Below, one piece after another: positions 6,506 to 12,803 of a stretch of 16,571 bases of DNA; position 1 is the first letter of the stretch; each line of letters opens with the position of its first letter. The notes beneath the pieces were generated by a model. That model searched no databases, was not told the origin of the DNA, and saw only the letters and a list, made by a program, of their open reading frames with translations. Made by a program: the position numbers and the translations under genes. Location: the NCBI GenBank assembly GCA_009692905.1, contig SHYI01000009.1, positions 1 through 16,571 on the forward strand. The letters run 5' to 3'. The stretch comes from Chloroflexota bacterium (GTDB lineage Bacteria; Chloroflexota; Limnocylindria; Limnocylindrales; Limnocylindraceae).

Positions 6506-7459
6506 ATGAGCAACCGCGCCGCCCCCGGCCAGGTCCAAACCGTCCTCGGCCCCGTAGCGCCTGGCGACCTCGGATTCACCCTCCCCCACGAGCACACCAA
6601 GTGCAGTCTCTGGTGGATCGAGAACCGCTGGGACTACTGGGAGCTGATCGGCGACGAGCCACGAATCAACGAGGAGTTGGCCGCCTTTAAGGCCCTCGGT
6701 GGCGGCACTCTGGTGGACGTGACCCCCATCGGCATCGGCCGAGATCTGGCACGACTGGCCCGCCTCTCACAGGCGACCGGGCTACACATCGTGGCCGGAG
6801 CCGGCTGGTATCGCCAGGCCTACTACCCCGCCGAGGCGCGCATCGATCGCCGCTCCATCGACGATCTCGCCGACGAGATCGTGCAGGAGTTTGTCGACGG
6901 CCCGGTGCGACCAGGAATCATCGGCGAGATCGGCACCGATAAGCCGTGGGTCACCGCGCAAGAGGAGCGCGTCTTCCGCGCCGCCGCCCGCGCCGCACTG
7001 CGCACCGGGGCATCCGTAACGACGCATGCGGTGCAGAGCGACGTTGGCCTGGCACAACTCACCATTCTTGAAGACGAAGGGCTCGACCCGGCGCGCATTG
7101 TGATCGGCCACTGCGACTCGCATCCACGCATCGAACATTGGCGCGAGATCGTTCGTCGCGGCGCGCATGTCGAGGCCGACTTCTTAGGGATGAGCTTCAC
7201 GCCGTTAGAGCGCGCCGGTGAGCCGAAGGTCGTTGAGCTGATCAGCACACTCTTGAACGAGGGATTTGAGAAGCAGATCTTGTTGAGCCAGGATGTCTGC
7301 CACGACTCGCAGCTCGCCTCATATGGCGGCAACGGCTACACCTATCTGCAGAAGAGTTTCTTGCCACGGCTGGTCGGTGCGGGCGTCAACGTGGCAACGA
7401 TCGAGACGATCACCGTCGAGAATCCGGCGCGACTCTTAACGCTGCGCAAGCCCGCTTAG
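6506..7459 (+). CDS. Phosphotriesterase-family (PHP-type) metal-dependent hydrolase
   Basis: This 317-aa TIM-barrel amidohydrolase has all metal ligands of the phosphotriesterase family: HxH in LPHEH (H28, H30), the bridging residue in GIIGEIGTDK (E141), H174 (TTHAVQ), H202 (GHCDSH) and D263 (SQDVCHDS). True phosphotriesterases have a carboxylated Lys as metal bridge. Glu at this place is the mark of E. coli PHP (YhfV)-like proteins, whose natural substrates are poorly known; some relatives are lactonases. Length fits the family. It diverges from the transporter operon across 132 bases and its stop overlaps that of the convergent EamA gene. It might act in the same catabolic pathway, but only position suggests this. 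The start is supported by TAGGAT six bases ahead. Confidence 0.88.
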   Translation: MSNRAAPGQVQTVLGPVAPGDLGFTLPHEHTKCSLWWIENRWDYWELIGDEPRINEELAAFKALGGGTLVDVTPIGIGRDLARLARLSQATGLHIVAGAGWYRQAYYPAEARIDRRSIDDLADEIVQEFVDGPVRPGIIGEIGTDKPWVTAQEERVFRAAARAALRTGASVTTHAVQSDVGLAQLTILEDEGLDPARIVIGHCDSHPRIEHWREIVRRGAHVEADFLGMSFTPLERAGEPKVVELISTLLNEGFEKQILLSQDVCHDSQLASYGGNGYTYLQKSFLPRLVGAGVNVATIETITVENPARLLTLRKPA

Positions 7460-8352
7460 CGGCGCGCTGCGACCAACACCCCCGCAAAGAGGATCAGCGC
7501 GCCGAGCAGTTGCCCGGGTGCTGGGATCTCGCCGAAGATCAGCGCCCCCGCAACCACGGTCATGAGCGGCTGCGCAAAGAGGAGCACCGAGCCGACCACA
7601 CTTGGCAGGTGCGGGATCGAGGCGTTGATCAGCGGGTAGCCGAGCACCTGCGACATGAGAGCGAGGAGCACCAGGTAGCCCACCCCTGGCCAGAGGTCGG
7701 GCGGGAGAAGCGTGCCGCCGGCGGCGGCGATGATCCCCGAGACCAGGATCGTGCCGATCGCCGCGTCGCGCAGCATGCCAAACGGTCCCACGGCGCTCGA
7801 CCCCGAGGAGATGCGGCGCGTGATCACCAGGTAGAGACCGTAGAAGCTTGCTGCGCCAAGGCCCCAGAGCACGCCGAGTGCTGGATCGCTGCCGGCCGAC
7901 ACGTTGAGTGCTCCGGCAAACGGATCGACCACCTGGGCCAGCAGAAGCAGTCCGAGGAAGGCGAACGGGATCGCCGCGATGGCACGGCCTGGCGTGCGCT
8001 CCCCCATGAGTGCGGCGTATAGGCCAACGATAAAGACCTGCGCGTTCGGCACCACCGTCGCCAAGCCCACGCCAAGCAGCGGAATAGAGATATGGAAGCA
8101 CTGCAGGTCGAGGGCGAAGAGTGCGCCAGCGCCGACGGCGAGCAGGCGATCACGACGTTTCGCCGTGTGCCCTTCGCGGCGTGCGATGAACCAGAGGAAC
8201 GGTAGTGAGATCACCCCGCGAAAGAGGGTGACGACCGCCGGTGAGCCGCCAGAGAGTTTGGCCAGCGTTGAGGATTGCGAGATCGCCAGGGCTCCGAGCG
8301 CGGCCCCAAGCCGCGGGTGTCGAGTGGCGAATCCGAGCGGTGCTGATGGCAT
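7456..8352 (-). CDS. EamA/DMT-family membrane transporter
   Basis: This 298-aa protein has about ten hydrophobic helices in two EamA repeats (roughly residues 15-145 and 155-298), the usual length and build of drug/metabolite exporters. Recognisable segments are FRGVISLPFLWF in the first repeat and LLFAQPLMTVVAGALIFGE (about 258-276) in the second, where family members have the conserved P and GE near the end. It converges with the hydrolase gene; the two stop codons overlap at 7456-7459. Its start has TAACCT six bases upstream and no Shine-Dalgarno, and the 43-base gap to the upstream epimerase gene holds this promoter, so it is probably transcribed separately. It is not a close copy of the EamA protein at the left edge as judged by eye. 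Substrate unknown. Confidence 0.9.
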   Translation of the reverse strand: MPSAPLGFATRHPRLGAALGALAISQSSTLAKLSGGSPAVVTLFRGVISLPFLWFIARREGHTAKRRDRLLAVGAGALFALDLQCFHISIPLLGVGLATVVPNAQVFIVGLYAALMGERTPGRAIAAIPFAFLGLLLLAQVVDPFAGALNVSAGSDPALGVLWGLGAASFYGLYLVITRRISSGSSAVGPFGMLRDAAIGTILVSGIIAAAGGTLLPPDLWPGVGYLVLLALMSQVLGYPLINASIPHLPSVVGSVLLFAQPLMTVVAGALIFGEIPAPGQLLGALILFAGVLVAARR

Positions 8353-8358
8353 TGCTGC

Positions 8359-8364
8359 AGGTTA
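8359..8364 (-). promoter_or_regulatory. Candidate -10 box (TAACCT) of a leaderless transcript
   Basis: On the minus strand TAACCT is followed by six bases and the ATG at 8352. No Shine-Dalgarno is present in the gap. Same geometry as at 498, 6494, 11050 and 15627. Confidence 0.55.
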
Positions 8365-8395
8365 CACGGCGGAGCGAGCGCGTCGGAGATCTACG

Positions 8396-9355
8396 TTATG
8401 CAGACCAACTCAGCACGAGCGGTACAGAGAGGCTCTCCCCCGCCTTTAGCTCGATCGCACCACCACGATGGAAGGCGTCTGGGGGACCTACCTGTGGCTC
8501 CACACAGAGGGCATCATCTGGGTCGTAGACCATCCAGTGCGTGACGGCTGGGCCCGCCGCCAGCGAGAGGGTGAGGTCGTTACCCCAGGTGATCTGTGGC
8601 GGCGTGGTGACGCCTACGAACGGGTCATCCCAGGTTGCACCTGCGCCTGGTGCGGCGATGCCCCCGTCAACGGCAGGCTGCACCACATCAACGAGATGCA
8701 GACCAGGCATCGCAGCGTCACGCGCCAGCACGCCCGTCGGTGCAAAGGAGAGCACCCCTTCGGCGCCCGTCTCGCGGCGCAGATTCGCGTCTAACAAGAA
8801 ACGGCGGAAGCAGGGGTGCCACCCAGCGGTGACGTGCTGTTCCACTTCAGCGGTAATAGTGAGTGTGATTGCCAGGGCACCGGCGGTGGCGTTGCCGCTC
8901 AGTGCCGCAGAGACTTCAGCGCGTGCGTTGAGCGGCCAACCGGCGCCACGATCGAGCGGCGAGTACATGACCGCCGATCTACCGTCTCCTGCAACGCTCT
9001 GCTCGTTCGCGCTGCACTGGTAGAGGCGACCGTGAAAGGCGTGATCGCCCCAGGTTGGTGCGAACTGGTGTGTAGCGCCTGCGAGATCGGTGAAGGTGGC
9101 GTTCGCCATGCGCCCAGCCCACGGCGCCATCGGGAAGATCCCCCACGTTGCAGGGTGACCATTTTCACGGACCAGAAGTTCGCGGCCGCCAATGACGATG
9201 CTGCCAACGCGAAGGCCAGCATCAGGCAGCAGGGTGACCAATACGCCGTCTGAGTTGAGGGTGATCGCGGTCGCCTGCAGATAGTCAGGAATCTGCGGAT
9301 ACGCTTCTGGCGTTGATGCCGGGGCAAGGTGTGGATGTCGCGCGCTGCGAATCAT
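8396..9355 (-). CDS. Aldose 1-epimerase (mutarotase)-like protein
   Basis: This 319-aa protein belongs to the galactose mutarotase superfamily, cytoplasmic enzymes that interconvert alpha and beta anomers of sugars. The expected residues are present: R82 in PMAPWAGRM, H108 in HAFHGRLY, the catalytic acid H180 in AGWHPCFRRF, D244 in DDPF and the catalytic base E286 in VEPQVGPPDAF. The VEPQ-GPPDAF form and the short length resemble the divergent subgroup (including glucose-6-phosphate epimerase-like proteins) more than classical GalM, so the sugar is uncertain. The start codon overlaps the YbaK-like gene's stop as ATGA, so the two are translationally coupled. There is no sugar operon around it to indicate a pathway. 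Confidence 0.85.
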   Translation of the reverse strand: MIRSARHPHLAPASTPEAYPQIPDYLQATAITLNSDGVLVTLLPDAGLRVGSIVIGGRELLVRENGHPATWGIFPMAPWAGRMANATFTDLAGATHQFAPTWGDHAFHGRLYQCSANEQSVAGDGRSAVMYSPLDRGAGWPLNARAEVSAALSGNATAGALAITLTITAEVEQHVTAGWHPCFRRFLLDANLRRETGAEGVLSFAPTGVLARDAAMPGLHLVDVVQPAVDGGIAAPGAGATWDDPFVGVTTPPQITWGNDLTLSLAAGPAVTHWMVYDPDDALCVEPQVGPPDAFHRGGAIELKAGESLSVPLVLSWSA

Positions 9356-9876
9356 CGTGTGACGCCGATCGGTGCCATAACGCCCCCTCCAATGCGCAGG
9401 AGATCTGCGGGTGAGAGCTCAATCGAGCGACCCCGCTGCCCCGCTGAGACAACGATCGTAGCGTGCACGCTCGCACTGGAATCCAGGAGCAGTGGCAGTG
9501 GTCGCTTGGAGCCGAGCGGGCTCACGCCGCCCGGCAAATAGCCCGTGACACGTTGCACGCTCTCGGCATCCGCGAGCGCCGCTCGTTTCGCACCCAACGC
9601 CGCGGCCACCCCCTTCTCGGAGAGTTCGCCACTGCTCGGCACCACGGCAAGGGCAAACAGCAGCCGCGCATCCTTCGCCCCCTCAATAGCGAGCACCAAC
9701 GTCTTATAGAGACGATCGGGTGAGATACCGAGGGCTGCAGCAGCCGCTTCGCCATAGGCGATTCGCTCGCCGCGATGCTGCTCCACGCCGCTCAGTGGCT
9801 CTAGCTCGTACTCATGCAGCGTGAACGGCACAGCCTGCTCAGTGAGGAGTGCGATCGCCGGAGTGCCAGCACCCAT
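9352..9876 (-). CDS. ybaK: YbaK/EbsC-family aminoacyl-tRNA deacylase
   Basis: This 174-aa protein matches the YbaK family in length and motifs. These cytoplasmic editing enzymes hydrolyse mischarged Cys-tRNA(Pro), clearing errors made by prolyl-tRNA synthetase. The essential Lys is in LYKTLVL (K58), and the active-site loop GYLPGGVSPLG (112-122) is intact. The N-terminal helix segment (TPAIALLTEQAVPFTLHEYE) is also typical. GGAG eight bases before the ATG at 9876 is a normal ribosome site. It forms a two-gene operon with the epimerase-like gene (4-base overlap). It lies 45 bases downstream of tRNA-Arg and about 1.2 kb from tRNA-Pro(CGG), whose relatives are its substrates; the closeness may be chance. 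Confidence 0.9.
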   Translation of the reverse strand: MGAGTPAIALLTEQAVPFTLHEYELEPLSGVEQHRGERIAYGEAAAAALGISPDRLYKTLVLAIEGAKDARLLFALAVVPSSGELSEKGVAAALGAKRAALADAESVQRVTGYLPGGVSPLGSKRPLPLLLDSSASVHATIVVSAGQRGRSIELSPADLLRIGGGVMAPIGVTR

Positions 9877-9921
9877 CGGGTCTACTCCTTTTCGTAGAGC
9901 GCCGTGGGCGGCGCTGACGTG

Positions 9922-9997
9922 TGGTGCGCCCTGAGGGACTCGAACCCCCGACCCTCTGGTCCGAAGCCAGATGCTCTATCCGCTGAGCTAAGGGCGC
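9922..9997 (-). tRNA. tRNA-Arg (anticodon TCG)
   Basis: A full cloverleaf reads on the minus strand. It has acceptor GCGCCCT/AGGGCGC, D stem GCTC/GAGC and anticodon stem TCTGG/CCAGA with loop CTTCGGA (anticodon TCG, reading CGA). The T arm is GGGGG-TTCGAGT-CCCTC with one G-T pair. Discriminator A and an encoded CCA end the gene. Length is 76 bases with CCA. Confidence 0.95.
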
Positions 9998-10035
9998 ATG
10001 TGCGTATCTTGGCTTAGATCGCCACGCAGCGGTAT

Positions 10036-11043
10036 CTAGCGGCGATAGGTGACGGTGCCGTCAGCCGCAACGCTGACCTCGATCGCGCGCAGTGGGCGGT
10101 TGGCGGGAGGATTGGTTACCTGTCCGGTGACTGAGAAGCGTGCGCCGTGGTTGCTGCACAAGAAGTCCCCGCTCCCCTCTTGCCAATCGACGGGAGTTCC
10201 CGCATGGGTACAGGCGCGCTCAAAGGCGCGGTAGGTGCTCCCATCTTTGATCAGTACCGCGTCGGTTCCGCCCGCGGAGAAGTTCAGCGCCTGACCGGCG
10301 GCAAGGCTTGGTGCACCGCTGATCACCGTTCCCGCCGTAGGTGCTGAAGATGTTGGTGAAGCCGAAGATGTCGCGCTTGCCCCAGGCGTTGGCGATGGGG
10401 TGGGAGTTCCGCCCCCCGTAATCATGGAGACAGCGCGCGAACGATCGAGGACCAACAGGACGGCGATGCCGGCGGCTACGCCCGTGCCGCTTACAAGGGC
10501 TGCGCGGCGCTCTGGATTGTGTCCCCGCGGTGCTGGAGCGCCGAGACGAAGCGCTCCGCCGTCGCCGAGCGCTGCAAGCGCGAGGAACCCAACGAAGTAC
10601 GGCAGGTCGTTGCCGTAGTAGTACGGGCTCACACCCCAGGTTGAGGTCAGGGCGAGAGAGAGTGAAATGCCCGCGCCGAGCAGTGCGCCATAGCGCACCC
10701 ACGAGCCGGTCAGCAGTGATGCGCCAGCGAGCAGCTGGGCCCCAGCCATCGACGCGCCGATCAGCACCGGTTGCGGCAGCGCCACGGCCTCCACGAGCCC
10801 GGCGAGCGGCCCGCCCGATGTCACGAAGTAGCGCAGCGTCTCACCAATGGAGCCAACGCCGTCGGCTTGCAGGAAGCGTGGATCAAGCAAGGCCTTATCG
10901 ACACCGGCGTAGAGCATCGTGCCGCCGAGGAAGAAGCGGAGTACCACGGCTGCGACCGTGTTGGACGCATACGGTGCGAGCGCAACGGAAGCTCGACGCG
11001 CGAGCGAGGGTCCCTTGTGCGTTGAGTGTTTTGGTGTCGACAT
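10036..11043 (-). CDS. DoxX-type membrane protein fused to a Rieske [2Fe-2S] domain
   Basis: This 335-aa fusion has an N-terminal DoxX/DoxD-like membrane domain (about 28-168, four hydrophobic helices near 29-50, 92-112, 117-134 and 147-162). A fifth helix (183-200) is preceded by a twin arginine (ERRAALVSG, R179-R180). Next come a Thr/Ser/Pro linker (about 210-240) and a Rieske domain (about 240-335). The cluster ligands are CTH (C278, H280) and CSNH (C296, H299). The two extra cysteines that form a disulfide in bc1-type Rieske proteins are Thr and Ala here. DoxD relatives form thiosulfate:quinone oxidoreductase, and Rieske proteins pass electrons, so an extracytoplasmic electron-transfer role is inferred. 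The RR motif suggests Tat export of the folded cluster domain. TATAAT sits six bases before the ATG. The gene lies between two tRNA genes. Confidence 0.88.
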   Translation of the reverse strand: MSTPKHSTHKGPSLARRASVALAPYASNTVAAVVLRFFLGGTMLYAGVDKALLDPRFLQADGVGSIGETLRYFVTSGGPLAGLVEAVALPQPVLIGASMAGAQLLAGASLLTGSWVRYGALLGAGISLSLALTSTWGVSPYYYGNDLPYFVGFLALAALGDGGALRLGAPAPRGHNPERRAALVSGTGVAAGIAVLLVLDRSRAVSMITGGGTPTPSPTPGASATSSASPTSSAPTAGTVISGAPSLAAGQALNFSAGGTDAVLIKDGSTYRAFERACTHAGTPVDWQEGSGDFLCSNHGARFSVTGQVTNPPANRPLRAIEVSVAADGTVTYRR

Positions 11044-11049
11044 CGCTGA

Positions 11050-11055
11050 ATTATA
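11050..11055 (-). promoter_or_regulatory. Perfect -10 box (TATAAT) of a leaderless transcript
   Basis: On the minus strand TATAAT is followed by six bases and the ATG at 11043, so transcription should start on the start codon. The box lies 16 bases downstream of the encoded CCA of tRNA-Pro, so the -35 region would fall at or inside the tRNA gene end. No Shine-Dalgarno is present. Confidence 0.65.
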
Positions 11056-11070
11056 TCCGAAGATTGAGGC

Positions 11071-11147
<77 letters not shown>

Positions 11148-11153
11148 ACCGAT

Positions 11154-11166
11154 CCCGCATCGCGGG
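11154..11166 (-). other. Small hairpin in the tRNA-Pro 5' leader
   Basis: CCCGC and GCGGG form a 5-bp stem with a 3-base loop, seven bases before the mature 5' end of tRNA-Pro. A TATCCT on the minus strand (11173-11178) just upstream could be the tRNA promoter's -10 box. The hairpin would then lie in the leader removed by RNase P. Confidence 0.3.
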
Positions 11167-11183
11167 AGGGGAAGGATAGCGGA

Positions 11184-11210
11184 ACGGGGGCCGCACCCTG
11201 CGACCCCCGT
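11184..11210 (-). terminator. Probable terminator hairpin downstream of glnA
   Basis: On the minus strand ACGGGGGTCGCA and TGCGGCCCCCGT form a 12-bp stem with a 3-base loop. It includes one G-U pair that would be a C-A mismatch in a plus-strand RNA, so the structure is built for the glnA strand. It is 40 bases past the glnA stop and before tRNA-Pro. No long T-run follows, only TTCC. Confidence 0.65.
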
Positions 11211-11227
11211 CCTTTGCGTTCTGATAC

Positions 11228-11243
11228 TCGGGGTTCACCCCGA
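11228..11243 (-). terminator. Minor hairpin directly after glnA
   Basis: TCGGGG and CCCCGA form a 6-bp stem with a 4-base loop seven bases after the glnA stop codon. It may act together with the stronger hairpin that follows. Confidence 0.35.
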
Positions 11244-11249
11244 AGAGTC

Positions 11250-12632
11250 CTAGTAGAGCTCGAGGTAGCGCTCAACCTCCCAGTTCGAAACGTGCGTGCG
11301 GTACTCGTCCCACTCGGCCTGCTTGGCGTCGAGGAAGTGCGAGAGGATGTGCTCACCGAGTGCGCCGCAGATGACTGGGTTCGCCTTGAGCTCCCCGATC
11401 GCCTCAATCAGGCTGCCTGGCAGCTCCTGGATTCCCTTCTGCGCAACCCGCACGGAGTCCATCTCGTAGAGCGACTCCTCAACCGGGTCTGGCAGCACCA
11501 TCTTCTTCTCAATGCCGTCAAGACCCGCGGCGATCATTACCGCAAAGGCGAGGTACGGGTTCGCCGATGGGTCTGGGCAGCGCAGCTCCATGCGCGTTGC
11601 TTCAACCGAGCGGCCCGCCGAAATCATCGGCACGCGAATCAGTGCCGAACGATTGCGTCGACCCCACACCAGGTAGGTTGGCGCCTCGTACCCTGGAACA
11701 AGTCGCTTGTACGAGTTCACCGTTGGTGCCAACACCGCGATCATCGATCGCGCGTGCTTCAGAATGCCGGCCATGTACGACTTCGCGATTGGCGAGAGGC
11801 TGTACTTATCCTTCGCGTCGTAGAAGACGTTCTTGCCAGTCTTTAAGCTGGCGAGGCTGATATGCGTGTGCATGCCTGAGCCGTTGATGCCGTAGATCGG
11901 CTTCGGCATGAAGCTCGCATAGAGCCCGTGCTGCTTGGCGATCTCCTTCAGCGCGTACTTGAAGGTTGTGGCGTTGTCGGCGGTCGAGAGCGAGTCCGAA
12001 TACTCAAAGTCAATCTCGTGCTGACCCGGTGCCACCTCGTGGTGCGCGGTTTCAATTTTGATGCCGAGCGCCTCGAGGGCGTCGACCATATCTTGGCGAA
12101 CCTCAATGCCCTGATCACCGGTGAAGTCGAAGTAGCCGGCCTTGTCGTGCGGCTTGGTGATTGGGTGCCCATCGGCGCCGTACTCAAAGAGGAAGAACTC
12201 GAGCTCCGGCCCCATGTTGACCTTGTAGCCGAGCTTCGCTGCGCGCTCGACCTGGCGGCGCAGTGCGCCACGTGGGTCCCCGGCAAATGGTGAGCCGTCA
12301 GGAAGGAGCACATCGCAGATCACGCGCGCCGTGCCAGCGCCGCTCTCAGCGGGAGCCCACGGCAGAATGCGCCACGTGTCCATGTCGGGTCGCAGCATCT
12401 GATCGCTCTCGGCGATGCGCGTGAAGCCCTCAACCGAGGAGCCGTCGAACCAGGTGCCGTGCTTAATCGCGTTCGGCATCATGTGAATCGGGATCTGCAC
12501 GCTCTTCGTAATGCCGTGCAGGTCGACGAACTGCAGCTGCACGGTGCGAATGCCGGCCTTCTCAGCCTTGGCTACGGTGGCGAGTGCGGCCTTGGTTTCG
12601 GCCTCGGTGCGTGCTCCATACCCCTTCGACAT
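11250..12632 (-). CDS. glnA: Glutamine synthetase type I, alpha subgroup
   Basis: This 460-aa enzyme makes glutamine from glutamate, ammonia and ATP as a cytoplasmic dodecamer. Visible motifs include the DGSS loop (63-66), metal ligands in MGPELEFF (E143, E145), [10 protein letters not shown] (E199, E206), GMHTH (H255) and RMEL (E349). Also present are [14 protein letters not shown] (305-318) and NRSALIRVP (327-335). The adenylylation motif NLYDLP of the beta subgroup is missing (ESLYEMDS instead). [10 protein letters not shown] keeps the Arg (R72) that in B. subtilis GlnA mediates feedback inhibition. So it is an alpha-type enzyme, controlled by feedback rather than adenylylation. The frame extends 18 codons upstream, but GGAGG six bases before the ATG at 12632 and the family N-terminus fix the start there. 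Strong hairpins follow the stop. Confidence 0.95.
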   Translation of the reverse strand: MSKGYGARTEAETKAALATVAKAEKAGIRTVQLQFVDLHGITKSVQIPIHMMPNAIKHGTWFDGSSVEGFTRIAESDQMLRPDMDTWRILPWAPAESGAGTARVICDVLLPDGSPFAGDPRGALRRQVERAAKLGYKVNMGPELEFFLFEYGADGHPITKPHDKAGYFDFTGDQGIEVRQDMVDALEALGIKIETAHHEVAPGQHEIDFEYSDSLSTADNATTFKYALKEIAKQHGLYASFMPKPIYGINGSGMHTHISLASLKTGKNVFYDAKDKYSLSPIAKSYMAGILKHARSMIAVLAPTVNSYKRLVPGYEAPTYLVWGRRNRSALIRVPMISAGRSVEATRMELRCPDPSANPYLAFAVMIAAGLDGIEKKMVLPDPVEESLYEMDSVRVAQKGIQELPGSLIEAIGELKANPVICGALGEHILSHFLDAKQAEWDEYRTHVSNWEVERYLELY

Positions 12633-12663
12633 GATCCCCCTCCGCCGGGCAGTGCCCGAATCT

Positions 12664-12678
12664 TGTGCGTACGGCACA
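12664..12678. promoter_or_regulatory. Dyad TGTGC-N5-GCACA upstream of glnA
   Basis: Perfect 5-bp arms separated by five bases lie 32 bases upstream of the glnA ATG, in the 171-base gap before the next gene. A second small palindrome (CGGGCAGTGCCCG, 12646-12658) sits between it and the ribosome site. Either could be a nitrogen-control operator or a leader RNA structure. I see no clear -35/-10 pair; TATCCT on the minus strand at 12720-12725 is a possible -10. Confidence 0.35.
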
Positions 12679-12789
12679 GATTTCACCCCCTTAAAGCCAG
12701 GGGAGAAGCCGTCTGGGGGAGGATAGGGCCTTTCTGGAGGGCTTGGGTGCGGTTTAGGGGGTGGCTAGATTGTGATCTTGCACAAGAAC

Positions 12790-12803
12790 GGGCGGTTTTG
12801 CCC
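12790..12803 (-). terminator. Weak terminator-like hairpin after the SpoIID/LysM gene
   Basis: On the minus strand GGGC and GCCC pair around a 6-base loop directly after the stop codon, followed by the T-rich GTTCTTGT. The stem is short, so strength is doubtful. Confidence 0.4.

Noticed and set aside
12633..12686. In-frame upstream start of glnA at 12686
   Set aside because: The extra 18 residues are not family-like, and a strong GGAGG lies just before the ATG at 12632.
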